This document shows, piece after piece, positions 29,305 to 38,653 of a stretch of 64,000 nt of DNA; the first letter of the stretch is position 1, and each line of letters begins with the position of its first letter. Where the stretch lies: NCBI GenBank assembly GCA_029253585.1, contig JAQWZF010000018.1, positions 248,001-312,000 on the forward strand, read 5' to 3'. The position numbers were made by a program, and so were the translations under genes. Source of the stretch: Gammaproteobacteria bacterium. Lineage in GTDB: Bacteria > Pseudomonadota > Gammaproteobacteria > Pseudomonadales > Pseudohongiellaceae. Below the pieces are notes generated by a model that was given only the letters and a program-made list of their open reading frames with translations, was not told the origin of the DNA and made no database searches.

Positions 29305-29808
29305 CGACCTCACTTCCCTAATCGCTACCGTAAAAATCAACTCAAAGCAGATTGATAGCTTTTGACTATGGGTGAAAATATTGCTGCTGTGAGTTGCGCG
29401 TGGGATTCTAGAGTGAATAGAGAATAGGCTTGGCTGCGGAGGGAAAGCGAAGGCGCTAAAGTGGAAACTTGAAAGCTACTCAAAGCTATAAGAAAAGGGG
29501 GGAACAAAGAAAAACTCCCAAGCTCCAAGCTTTGGCTCTTTCCAGACTCGGCGCTATATCCCTTATAGCGCTAAATTGTAATGTGGAAAAATATTATCAC
29601 AGACCCTTCGAGAGTAACCAAGGGGTCACAATGCATGCCCCTTGACCCGTTGCTGAACGTTCGATCGATATTTCTCTGACTTGCTGTTAGGGGTTTGCCA
29701 GGAAAAACCGAGCGAGCGCTTGGTGGTAAAATTAGTCACTGGTGGTTCAGCAGTTCAATGGGTAGCATGATTAGGTTCTGACACTAGGCCTGCGCTGCCC
29801 CGTGTGGA
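29305..29808. other. Convergent intergenic region with inverted repeats
   Basis: About 500 nt between the TPR gene and the CNNM gene, both reading in. Two inverted repeats stand out: 29551-29571 (8-bp perfect arms GCGCTATA/TATAGCGC around a 5-nt loop) and 29619-29644 (CAAGGGG/CCCCTTG, 12-nt spacer, with an alternative GGGTCA/TGACCC pairing). Neither is followed by a clean T-run. No gene is supported. Confidence 0.5.
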
Positions 29809-30915
29809 CTAAGGCTTCACATCTTTTTCTTCATCCGCTGGCATCAGGCCCATCTTGTGAGCTCGGACTTTCCAGTTTGTTCTTGCGAGCGCGCGCATGT
29901 CTTCGGTGTTGTCCATCTCATCGACTATCTCAATGCCTAACAGGGTTTCTATAATATCTTCCATGGTTACAATACCTTCTGTACCACCATATTCATCGAC
30001 GACTAGGGCGATGTGTTCATTCTCTAGGATGAATTTGTCGAGAAGGTCAGGGATCGGGGTAGCGCTATGGGTAATGATTATGTCGCGGCGTAAGGAATCC
30101 AGCTCCTGATCTCCTTTGCCCTCTACAAGACTGAGCAGTAATTCGTCTTTAAGAATATAACCGGTAACCTTGTCGTTGCTATCCTGATAGATGGGAATAC
30201 GTGAGACGGGTAGTTCCGCGTTACGCTCATGAAATTCCGCAATAGTGGTAGTGCCATTCTCGGTAACAACTACGATACGCGGTGTCATCACATCTTTGAC
30301 TAATATCCGGCTAAAGCGCAGCAGGTTTTTGATTACCTTCTGTTCGCTTTCTTTCAGGATACCAATTTCTTTGCCGAGCTCGGTCATCAGCAGGAAGTCG
30401 CTTCTGCTCAGAACGGGCTTATCTTTGTCTTTCTTTAGATTCTTTGTAATGAGCTGGCTTAACCAGATCATTGGAGCAAGAACTAGCATAAGTAAATTTA
30501 TAAGCCTGACGGACAGGGGGGTTAACGCCTGCCAGTTGTTCGCGCCCAGAGTCTTCGGAATTACTTCTGAGAATATTAAAATTGCCAGAGTCATCGCTCC
30601 TGCAATGAACCCCTCCCAGCTGATAATTGTTAAACCAAGAATTTCGATCTTGGTTGCACCGAAGATAATAGCCGCTTGAGCGCCCACGCCGATTGCCCCA
30701 GCTGTGTGAGCGATAGTGTTCAAGGTGAGAATAGCGGCAAGTGGGCGGTCTATATCTTCTTTGAAACGGGAGAGTTTCTTGGATATGGCCGTGCCGTCTC
30801 TGTCCTGCGCTGCTACATAGGCAGGGGTGATGCTAAGCAATACTGCTTCTAAGATCGAACAGAGGAAAGAGAAGAAGATGCTGGCAGCGAAGAATGTGAC
30901 TAAAAGCCCCATCAA
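29809..30915 (-). CDS. CNNM/DUF21 and CBS-domain membrane protein
   Basis: A 368-residue integral membrane protein of the CNNM/CorC (hemolysin-like) family, linked to magnesium or cobalt efflux. The DUF21 membrane domain fills about 1-180 with the EVIPKTLGA motif, and a CBS pair spans about 205-330 (VKDVMTPR, DEYGGTEGIVTMEDIIETLLG). It lacks the C-terminal CorC/HlyC FAD-like domain that many relatives carry, ending in a short basic tail. Two adjacent ATGs (30915 and 30912) are possible. Transcribed alone. Confidence 0.88.
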   Translation of the reverse strand: MMGLLVTFFAASIFFSFLCSILEAVLLSITPAYVAAQDRDGTAISKKLSRFKEDIDRPLAAILTLNTIAHTAGAIGVGAQAAIIFGATKIEILGLTIISWEGFIAGAMTLAILIFSEVIPKTLGANNWQALTPLSVRLINLLMLVLAPMIWLSQLITKNLKKDKDKPVLSRSDFLLMTELGKEIGILKESEQKVIKNLLRFSRILVKDVMTPRIVVVTENGTTTIAEFHERNAELPVSRIPIYQDSNDKVTGYILKDELLLSLVEGKGDQELDSLRRDIIITHSATPIPDLLDKFILENEHIALVVDEYGGTEGIVTMEDIIETLLGIEIVDEMDNTEDMRALARTNWKVRAHKMGLMPADEEKDVKP

Positions 30916-31038
30916 TGAACCATTTCTGTTGAGAGCAAGGCTGTATTCTCACACGAACTTAAATCTGCGTACAGTGAATTTGGCGGCCAAAGGCCTAGAC
31001 AGAATCGCCGCAGCGCAGAAGTGAGAGCCCTGCTGAGT

Positions 31039-34000
31039 CTAGTGACTCAGGCTAGGGCTAGGCTCAGGCTTTCGTATTCCAGGTAGTTTGCCCAGCAATG
31101 AGCGAAGACGGTCTGGTAGAGCGAGCATGGCCGGAGTTACCACCAGTGTTAGAATCGTGCCGAAAGACAGGCCAAATACGATTGCCGATGCCAGGCTTAC
31201 CCACTGTGATGTTATCGGGCCGCCAACTTCGATCTCGGCGCCGATTAAGTCAACTGACACATGCATGGCTAATGGGAGCAAGCCAAAGCCTGTGGTAAAG
31301 GTTGTAAGAAAAACCGGGCGTAGCCTTTGTACGCCGGTGTGAACGATAATATCGCTGAGTGACCAGTCCTTGTGTTGTTCCCTCAAGTGATTGAAGGTGT
31401 CGATCAGAACGATATTGTTGTTCACAATAATTCCGGCCAGGGCAACGATGCCTATGCCTGTCAGTATTATGCTGAATGTCTGGCCTGTGATGAGTAGCCC
31501 CAGCAATACCCCCGCTGTCGATAACAATACAGAAGAGAGTATTAGTAGTGCCTGATAGTAGCTATTGAACTGAGTAACCAGCAATATCGCCATCAATGCC
31601 ATAGCTAGGGAGAAAGCAGAAGACAAGAAGGCAGCCGAGTCTTCCTGCTCTTCATTTGCGCCTCTAAATAGATAAGTTACCCCCGGCGCGGTTGGTGTCT
31701 CTTCCATGTACTGTTCTAATTCTTGCACCTTATTGTCTGCAACAACGCCAGGCATTGGGTTCGCTCGAATATAGACAACCCTCTCTCCATCTACACGCTG
31801 AATGGAGCTCACTGCGGGCTTCGCTACTTTGGTCACGAAACTGCTTATCGGAACCAGATCACCACTCGCCGTGTTAATGCGAATCGTGTCCATCTGCTCA
31901 AGGCCGCGATATTCCGCCGGGTAACGCACTCGAATATCGACTTCTTCTTCGCTGTCTGTTGGACGGTAGTCACCCATGAACACGCCATTGGTCATTAATT
32001 GAATGGCTGTTCCGATCTCGGTCATGTTGGCGCCAAACATGGCAGCTCTGGCGCGATCAACGACGATTTCCCACTCTATGCCCGGTACCGGTGCCGTGTC
32101 GTCGACATCGATCAGCCCCGTCATCTCGTTTTCCATATGATTGCGAATACGAGCAGCCTCGGCGAAGAGTACTTCCAGATCGTCGCCGGACAGTTCCAGC
32201 TGCACCGCTTTTCCAACTGGTGGGCCTTGTTCAATAGTAACTACTTCTGCTCTTGCGCCAGGCAAATTGGCGATAGCGTCTCGGTAGCGGTTTTCCACTT
32301 CGAAGCCATCGATATCTCTATCGCGGCGATCCGTCATCTCGAGAAAGATTGTGCCAATAAGATCTGGAGCCGCCTGTTGACCGCCTCCTAGCTGCTGACC
32401 GGAGCCGGACTGAGTAACGATGCCCTTGAAATGACCGACTTCGCGGATGCGAGCCTCTGCATCTAGCATGACATCTCGCAGCTCGGCCGGAGAGGAGTTG
32501 CCTCTAGCGAAGACTTGAATTTGGGTCTGACTTGGCTCTACGCCCGTGAAGAATTCAACGCCTTTACCGTACTGACCATAGGCCATGACGATAATAACTA
32601 GACTGGCGATGCTGGTGAAAAATACAGCCAGAGGAGAGCAGACTGCAAAGCCTAGAATCTTGGCATAGACAGCCGTGATGCCGCCGGTCTTAAGCGGATC
32701 GCCATCTTCCAAATTTTTCAGGTAGGCCTGATCGGCGGCGCTGGATTTTCCTATCAATGCGCCTATGGTTGGGGCAAATAAAAGCGCGTAGAACAGTGAG
32801 CCGATTAAAACGGCGAAAACCGTGATAGGCAGGTAGCTCATGAACTGTCCGGAAACCCCAGGCCAAAACATAATCGGTAAGAACGCAGCAAGGGTAGTTG
32901 CTGTCGATGCGAGGATAGGCCAGTACATTCGGTCAACGGCAGCTCTGTAAGCATCGCGCGCATTGAGTCCTTCTGCCATCTTGCGATCAGCATACTCCAC
33001 CATCACAATGGCGCCATCGATGAGCATACCCAGGCCGAGAAGTAATCCGAACATCACCATAAAATTATAAGTGAACCCCAGTAAGCGAATAACGATGAAG
33101 GCGAAGAAGAAAGAGAAGGGGACTGCAAGAGTAACCAAAAGTCCTGACCTAACGCCTACAGAGGCTATAACCACAACTAGTACCAACACCATAGCGGTAG
33201 CCATATTACCCTGCAGGCCCATGTTCTGCTCAACAACCAGAGGCGCAGTATTATTGATATAAGAGAGGCTGACAGCGGGTGGAAGACTGGGGCGCATTTC
33301 AGCTACTACGATATCGACCTGTTCCATAGCCTCAGTAACACTAGTGCCTTTGCGCTTCATTACGTTCAATGAGATTGAGGCTGAACCATTTGCATAGGAG
33401 TAGCGTGTAGCATCTTTGAAAGTGCGTCTTACATCCGCAATATCCGATACGGTCAGAACGCCATCGGCATTCGAAGCGAGTGGCAGATTAAATAAGTCGT
33501 CGGCATTCTCGATTAACCCTGGGACTTTAATGGAGAAACTACCCTGACCAGTATCTACCTGGCCCGCAGGAATAAGCCGGTTATTGCTGGTTACCGTTTG
33601 TATGATTGACGCATTGGATATTCCGTAGGTCTCAAGTTTAGCCGGGTCAATAACGGCCTCCAGCAGCTGTTCGCGGTTACCAACCATCTCGGCTTCCAAG
33701 ATTGTAGGTAGAATCTCGATCTCCCGTTGTAGCTCTTCGGCTACCTGCAATAGCACTCTTTCGGGAACACCATTGCCACCTATCGCGACCTGAACTACCG
33801 GCAATGTTGCCGCCGATACTTCCTGAATCAAAGGTTCCTCTGTGTCCGCAGGAAAACGCGCCTTAGCTCTGTTGATCGCTTCGCGAACTTCGCTTAGTGC
33901 AAATTGAGATTCGAAGTCGATGTCGAATTCGGTGATTATGGTAGCCGCATTCTCACTGGAAAAGGAGCTGACAGAGGTGATGCCATCTACTGTCTTTAGC

Positions 34001-34212
34001 TCTAGCTCGGAAGGTTTTGCCAGCAGACGTTCGGCATCCTCTGGAGAAATGCCTTGATGAATTATCGTGGTGATAACTATAGGCACTTCGACGTCGGGGT
34101 TTAACTCTGCCGGGATCGCTAGATAACAAACGAAACCAGTTATTATTATAGCCACGAACACACTTAAGGTAGTTCGTGCTCTTGAAACGGCGGCATCAAC
34201 ATAATTTTTCAT
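31039..34212 (-). CDS. RND efflux transporter (inner membrane pump)
   Basis: A 1057-residue AcrB/MexB-type proton antiporter. The N-terminal helix (SVFVAIIITGFVCYLAIPAEL) and the two large periplasmic loops are intact, and the helix-4 proton-relay segment GMLIDGAIVMVEYADRK is present near residue 400. The ATG at 34212 is preferred to a TTG at 34230: GAGAG precedes it and MKNYVDAAVSR is the family start. The adaptor gene lies 39 nt upstream on the same strand. No outer membrane factor gene is nearby, so the pump must borrow one. The substrate is unknown. Confidence 0.93.
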   Translation of the reverse strand: MKNYVDAAVSRARTTLSVFVAIIITGFVCYLAIPAELNPDVEVPIVITTIIHQGISPEDAERLLAKPSELELKTVDGITSVSSFSSENAATIITEFDIDFESQFALSEVREAINRAKARFPADTEEPLIQEVSAATLPVVQVAIGGNGVPERVLLQVAEELQREIEILPTILEAEMVGNREQLLEAVIDPAKLETYGISNASIIQTVTSNNRLIPAGQVDTGQGSFSIKVPGLIENADDLFNLPLASNADGVLTVSDIADVRRTFKDATRYSYANGSASISLNVMKRKGTSVTEAMEQVDIVVAEMRPSLPPAVSLSYINNTAPLVVEQNMGLQGNMATAMVLVLVVVIASVGVRSGLLVTLAVPFSFFFAFIVIRLLGFTYNFMVMFGLLLGLGMLIDGAIVMVEYADRKMAEGLNARDAYRAAVDRMYWPILASTATTLAAFLPIMFWPGVSGQFMSYLPITVFAVLIGSLFYALLFAPTIGALIGKSSAADQAYLKNLEDGDPLKTGGITAVYAKILGFAVCSPLAVFFTSIASLVIIVMAYGQYGKGVEFFTGVEPSQTQIQVFARGNSSPAELRDVMLDAEARIREVGHFKGIVTQSGSGQQLGGGQQAAPDLIGTIFLEMTDRRDRDIDGFEVENRYRDAIANLPGARAEVVTIEQGPPVGKAVQLELSGDDLEVLFAEAARIRNHMENEMTGLIDVDDTAPVPGIEWEIVVDRARAAMFGANMTEIGTAIQLMTNGVFMGDYRPTDSEEEVDIRVRYPAEYRGLEQMDTIRINTASGDLVPISSFVTKVAKPAVSSIQRVDGERVVYIRANPMPGVVADNKVQELEQYMEETPTAPGVTYLFRGANEEQEDSAAFLSSAFSLAMALMAILLVTQFNSYYQALLILSSVLLSTAGVLLGLLITGQTFSIILTGIGIVALAGIIVNNNIVLIDTFNHLREQHKDWSLSDIIVHTGVQRLRPVFLTTFTTGFGLLPLAMHVSVDLIGAEIEVGGPITSQWVSLASAIVFGLSFGTILTLVVTPAMLALPDRLRSLLGKLPGIRKPEPSPSLSH

Positions 34213-34251
34213 GAAGGTGGCTCTCTTCAATACTGCGAATTAGGGGTAGGA

Positions 34252-35364
34252 CTAGCGCGACCAGTCGAAATTACTTTCTACTTGTTGCCCGGAAAAGACG
34301 ACTTCCTGGCCCAGAGTTATAAGGTTAACGTTGCCGCTCAGGCCGGTGACCCAAACGCCTGGGTTGATTGCACTGGTGTTATCCCCAACGATTGTCACGT
34401 TGTGAAATTCCACCATGTTATTTGCATCGATAGTCTTAACGCCGATCCTGCCACTATCGTCTAAGGTCAACGAAGAAGAGGGAATCAGATGCGCCTGAAT
34501 GTCGGACGAATTTACTAGAATTTCTGCTGTGATGCCCTGGCGAATGTCTGTAAAAGCCGGATCGACTTCTACCTCTATTCGATAGCTCCTGGAGATGTCG
34601 TCTGCTGCTCGCGCCAAATAACTCACTGAACCGGTCACCTGCTGACCCGTGAGCAGTTCGGCATTAACTTTCGCGCCAACGCGCAAACTTCCTATATCCT
34701 GCTCTGGAACGACGCCAACAAGTAGCATAGGACTATCGTCAAGCACCGACGCACACACCGCGCCGGCATTTAATAGATCGCCTAACTCGACGCTGCGAGT
34801 TTCAGCGATGCCATCGAAGGGAGCGACAATCTTGGTTCTCTGTAATGCGAGTTCGGCTCGCGCAACGGCGGCCTTGGAAGATTCAAGGGCGCTCTTAAGC
34901 TGGGCAACGATTACGTCGGACTGCAGGCCTCTGCTCTGTAAATCTCGCGAAGCTGCGTATTCAAATTCTGCTTGTTCTTGCCTGCTTACGGCTTCCTGCA
35001 AATTGGAATCGCGATCATCTATAGCGATTTCACAGAGCAGGTCGCCCTTGCTCACTCGTGCGCCACGGGCGATAGGCTCACTTACGATTCGGCCTGCCTG
35101 TTCGGAGCGAACTTCGACATGGCGAAAAGCCTGTGTCCTGCCACGCACACGTACCGTCTCGGCATAGGTCTGCTTGCCAATTCTGGCGGCGCGAACGATG
35201 AAGTTACCTGGGTTTTCGCCCAGCGACTCGCCTTCAGGCAAGGCGACTACGGCGCTGGCGGTCGGCATATTGCTCTCATCGGGTTCTTCGGGATTCTGGG
35301 GGATCACCATCCAAAGCACTACCGCAACCAATATACCTGCTGAAACGATGTGTTGATTCTTCAC
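34252..35364 (-). CDS. RND efflux periplasmic adaptor (membrane fusion protein)
   Basis: A 370-residue HlyD/AcrA-type adaptor. There is an N-terminal membrane anchor (about 6-21, VSAGILVAVVLWMVIP) and no lipobox cysteine. The biotinyl-lipoyl half-motif VRSEQAGRIV and its second half IVAPFDGIAETR flank a helical hairpin (about 125-175), and the beta-barrel domain follows. It is encoded first in the operon with the RND pump. Upstream is a region with a 17-bp palindrome. Confidence 0.92.
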   Translation of the reverse strand: MKNQHIVSAGILVAVVLWMVIPQNPEEPDESNMPTASAVVALPEGESLGENPGNFIVRAARIGKQTYAETVRVRGRTQAFRHVEVRSEQAGRIVSEPIARGARVSKGDLLCEIAIDDRDSNLQEAVSRQEQAEFEYAASRDLQSRGLQSDVIVAQLKSALESSKAAVARAELALQRTKIVAPFDGIAETRSVELGDLLNAGAVCASVLDDSPMLLVGVVPEQDIGSLRVGAKVNAELLTGQQVTGSVSYLARAADDISRSYRIEVEVDPAFTDIRQGITAEILVNSSDIQAHLIPSSSLTLDDSGRIGVKTIDANNMVEFHNVTIVGDNTSAINPGVWVTGLSGNVNLITLGQEVVFSGQQVESNFDWSR

Positions 35365-35734
35365 TGCATCTCCGATGATATGAAATATAGATTCTGTTGT
35401 TCGGTATCAGGAATCGTGCCCCATCGCTTTGCCTGAGTGACGGACGTAGTTATTGCGCCTGGTAAAATGGCTGCCAAGTCGATATTTGGGCTGATCATCC
35501 TTGTTGTTAAAACGCTCAATTTAGCTGAGTTTTGGGTTCTAGCTAACTGCCTCGCGGTCATGACGCAAAAGTGTTACGTATTGTAACCATTCAAAAGCCA
35601 AATGCAATGCATTTGTCTCTTAAATTCGAGCCTTTAGCGCATTTTTCCGGGCTATAAGATTTGGCTGGAATCACGACGAAACTGTGCTAATTTCACCCCA
35701 GGTAAGGATTTTAATTTAGCGAGGACCAATAGCT
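35365..35734. other. Divergent intergenic region between the RND operon and a dehydrogenase gene
   Basis: About 370 nt that must hold promoters for both directions. Apart from the 17-bp palindrome listed separately and a smaller GTTAC-n5-GTAAC repeat at about 35572-35586, I see nothing. A weak open frame on the minus strand (35361-35561) has no family resemblance. Confidence 0.4.
35599..35615. promoter_or_regulatory. Perfect 17-bp palindrome, operator-like
   Basis: CAAATGCAATGCATTTG is a perfect inverted repeat with 8-bp arms and one central base. It lies in the divergent region, 235 nt from the adaptor start and 120 nt from the dehydrogenase start, and is a candidate site for a dimeric repressor. 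No regulator gene is adjacent. Confidence 0.4.
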
Positions 35735-36526
35735 GTGAAAGATTTGAAGAACTCAGTTGCGATTATCACCGGATCAAGTAGCGGAGTAGGCGCCGCAACT
35801 GCGAAGCTGCTAGCTGGCCAGGGCTGCAATGTGCTCATTAATTATAATTCTAATGCAGTCGGAGCCCAGGCTGTAGCCGAGGAATGTAGGGCTATGGGGG
35901 TAGAGTGCCTGATTTTTGGCGGCAGTGTTGCCGAGGACGCAAACTGTGTCGCGATGGCTACAGAGGCTATCGAGAAGTGGGGGCGTGTCGATATTCTCGT
36001 CAACAACGCTGGTACCACCAAATTTGTCGATCACTCCGACCTCGATGGACTAAGCAGCGATGATTTTCAGCGTATCTACGCGGTGAATGTCATAGGCAGC
36101 TATCAGATGATTCGTGCCGTGAGCGAGCAGATGAAGGCTCAGGAGGGTGGCGGTGCCGTGGTAAACGTCGCTTCCACGGCTGCAGTTACGGGGATCGGAA
36201 GCTCGGTGGCCTATGCGGCATCGAAGGGTGCACTGGTGACTATGACTCTGTCTCTGGCGAGAGCGCTGGGGCCAAAATTAAGAATTAATACAGTGTGTCC
36301 GGGTTTTATCGAGGGCGATTGGCTTCGCGAGGGGCTTGGCGATGAGAAGTATGAGGAGTTGATGGACTTTCATCGTAAAAATTCGCCTCTAGGCGTCACA
36401 GCAACACCGGATACGGTAGCGGATGCTATTTTGCATTTTATTAGCGGGCCACAGGTTGTGACCGGTGAAACGCTAATCGTAGATGGGGGGAGACACTTGA
36501 CTATGACCCCGCTAGGTCGTCGATAG
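35735..36526 (+). CDS. Short-chain dehydrogenase/reductase (FabG-like)
   Basis: A 263-residue classical SDR with the nucleotide motif TGSSSGVG (residues 13-20), NNAG, a catalytic serine in NVASTAAV, and YAASK. The C-terminus has the VTGETLIVDGGR segment common to FabG-like enzymes. A GTG start at 35735 has GAGGA 9 nt upstream. The substrate is unknown; it is divergent from the efflux operon and convergent with the response regulator gene. Confidence 0.85.
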   Translation: MKDLKNSVAIITGSSSGVGAATAKLLAGQGCNVLINYNSNAVGAQAVAEECRAMGVECLIFGGSVAEDANCVAMATEAIEKWGRVDILVNNAGTTKFVDHSDLDGLSSDDFQRIYAVNVIGSYQMIRAVSEQMKAQEGGGAVVNVASTAAVTGIGSSVAYAASKGALVTMTLSLARALGPKLRINTVCPGFIEGDWLREGLGDEKYEELMDFHRKNSPLGVTATPDTVADAILHFISGPQVVTGETLIVDGGRHLTMTPLGRR

Positions 36527-36557
36527 CCAGTTAGCTTCCTCTTCCTGGAAACTGGCG

Positions 36558-37103
36558 CTATTTTGCAACGGGTCTTTTCTGCAACTTCCTCTGCAGAGTG
36601 CGGCGGTGCATTTTTAGTTGCCTTGCTGTTTCGGAAATATTGCCGTCATTCTCATTGAGAACTTTCTGTATATGTTCCCACTCGAGACGGCGCACAGACA
36701 TGGGTTCGAGATGGGCGGCTTCGGAATCGACAGAGGTGCTCGATTGTTCGGTACTCAATAGCGCGCCCAGTATCTCATCTGCGTCTGCAGGTTTCGCTAG
36801 ATAGTTGTCTGCGCCCAGTTTAATAGCCTCAACGGCAGTGGTGATACTCGCGTAACCTGTGAGTATAAGAATGCGATTATCTGGATTGCTTCGTTTGAGT
36901 GGAGCGATCAAGCCCAGCGAGGTATGGCCGCGCAGGTTCAGATCCAGAATGGCATAGTTAAAATGCGAACTCTTGATGAGCTGCAAGGCATTATCTTCGT
37001 TGGCTGCATGGGAGATCTCATAGCCGCGATGTAATAGGGCCCGACTCATTACTCGCCCAAAAACCTCGTCGTCCTCTACCAGCAGTATGTGCTCCCTATC
37101 CAT
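36558..37103 (-). CDS. RegA/PrrA-type redox response regulator
   Basis: A 181-residue regulator with a receiver domain (Asp10-11 acidic pocket, phospho-acceptor Asp54 in LDLNLRG, Thr82, Lys104) and a short Fis-type helix-turn-helix (about 135-175, GNISETARQLKMHRRTLQRKL). The single HTH without a sigma54 domain and the RRTLQRKLQKR end are typical of RegA/PrrA/RoxR/ActR. With its kinase partner it should switch respiratory and redox genes. It lies 43 nt downstream of the kinase gene on the same strand. Confidence 0.9.
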   Translation of the reverse strand: MDREHILLVEDDEVFGRVMSRALLHRGYEISHAANEDNALQLIKSSHFNYAILDLNLRGHTSLGLIAPLKRSNPDNRILILTGYASITTAVEAIKLGADNYLAKPADADEILGALLSTEQSSTSVDSEAAHLEPMSVRRLEWEHIQKVLNENDGNISETARQLKMHRRTLQRKLQKRPVAK

Positions 37104-37146
37104 TGTTAATACTCTTCTTTGCTAGTGTCGTAGCTTTTATTTGCAT

Positions 37147-38475
37147 CTAGTGCGTGGTTTGGGGAAGGCGGATGATGCTGAGTGCTCCACCTTCCTTCAT
37201 GTTTATCATTTCGATAGAGCCGTGCAGACGTTCTATTGCAGCGTTCGCGAGAAATATTCCGAGACCCATACTCTCTTTGCGGCTTGAAATGAACGGATCG
37301 CCCAGCTTTTCCATTACTTCGCTGGGAATTCCGGGACCATCATCTTTGATGGAGATTTCGAAAAGCGAAGGAGTGTCAGTTGTAACATGAAAGCCGACAT
37401 TCACCTTGATATGGGCTGCCTTGATAGCATTTTCGATGATGTTAATCACGGCATGCTTAACACTAAGGTTCGAAGTTACAACTTCGTTAGTGTTGTTATC
37501 GAAGTCGAAATCGATAGCGCTGGCAGGGTGAATATTTACAATATAATCCTGAATGTCCTCCACGAAGGCCTTCAGGGAGATCTCTTCTACTTCTTCGGGA
37601 TTGTCCTTGTTGTAGTAACGAATAAGTTGAGTGAGTGAGTTCTTACAGCGAGTCACTTGTTGTCGGAGTAGTGATATGTCGCTCTTGATATCGCTGTCCC
37701 TGAGCGATTCGGCATCCAGGTTATCTAACTCGGTGAGTAATACGGCCATGGTGGACAGTGGGGTGCCCAGGGCATGGGCTGTGCCAGCGGCGAGTGTACC
37801 GATGGCGACCAGTTGCTCGTTGCGCAGCTCATTCTCGCGCGCCTCAGCGAGATTTAGTTCGCGAACCTTGATTGCCTTCGCCATACGCGTGATCAGCACG
37901 GAGATGAGAATTGCGCTCACTAGAAATATCACCCACATACCCACGAGGTGAAGCTGGAACGTCATGACTTCATTCTCTGGAGACATCGCCATATTGTTGT
38001 CTGAGGTCAGGTCCAGAAGCAGAAACGAGGTGTAGATCAGAATGCCGCCTACCGAAAAAACATTCACATAGGATCGCGGTAACAAGGTTGCTGTCAGTGC
38101 AAGTAAGACAAGCAAGTAGGAGATGAGGGGATTGCTTGCCCCGCCAGTATTGAGTAGTAGAACGATTAAGAAGAAGACGTCAACTAGGATGTGGCAGAAC
38201 AGTTCGAAGTTGCTAACAAATTTCGAGGTTGCGAGGCGCCAGTACCCAAAGATCACGGAAGCTACTATTCCGCCGATTAGATAGACGATGAATATAACCG
38301 GAATCTCTATCTCGAATAAAACATGGAGCGCTAGCACCGCAATCACGCTGGATGCAGTAACGAACGTGCGTAGCAACAAGAGTCGCTGTAAACCCTGCCG
38401 ACCTAGGCTCGCCCCATCGGAGGAGATTAGGATGAAGAAGCTCAGGAACTCGGGAAATTTAGATTGTGCCATCAT
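37147..38475 (-). CDS. RegB/PrrB-type redox sensor histidine kinase
   Basis: A 442-residue membrane kinase. Six hydrophobic helices fill about 35-200, with the quinone-sensing motif GGASNP (111-116) between helices 3 and 4. The H-box is AHALGTPLST with His234, and Cys277 in VTRCKNSL matches the redox-active cysteine of RegB that lies near the dimer interface. The ATPase part has NIIENAIKAA, DDGPGIP and GLGIFLA. Both sensing features of RegB are thus kept, so the pair should respond to quinone or thiol redox state. Two ATGs (38475, 38472) are possible. Confidence 0.9.
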   Translation of the reverse strand: MMAQSKFPEFLSFFILISSDGASLGRQGLQRLLLLRTFVTASSVIAVLALHVLFEIEIPVIFIVYLIGGIVASVIFGYWRLATSKFVSNFELFCHILVDVFFLIVLLLNTGGASNPLISYLLVLLALTATLLPRSYVNVFSVGGILIYTSFLLLDLTSDNNMAMSPENEVMTFQLHLVGMWVIFLVSAILISVLITRMAKAIKVRELNLAEARENELRNEQLVAIGTLAAGTAHALGTPLSTMAVLLTELDNLDAESLRDSDIKSDISLLRQQVTRCKNSLTQLIRYYNKDNPEEVEEISLKAFVEDIQDYIVNIHPASAIDFDFDNNTNEVVTSNLSVKHAVINIIENAIKAAHIKVNVGFHVTTDTPSLFEISIKDDGPGIPSEVMEKLGDPFISSRKESMGLGIFLANAAIERLHGSIEMINMKEGGALSIIRLPQTTH

Positions 38476-38653
38476 TTCTCTATTCTACCCCAATGACAGA
38501 CTGAACCAAGCCAGCTAGAGTAATTGGGACAATATGCCGCAGGCATAGGGGTGCACAGAACTGGGCTATGCAATGGTGCATGGGCGGGTTATATTGCATC
38601 GTCAAGAGGAAATTAACCAGAAGAACCAGAAGACTCTATCCCGCGACTCCGTT

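Noticed and set aside
35361..35561. Small minus-strand gene before the efflux adaptor
   Set aside because: No recognisable domain, weak start, and it covers the region where promoters must lie.
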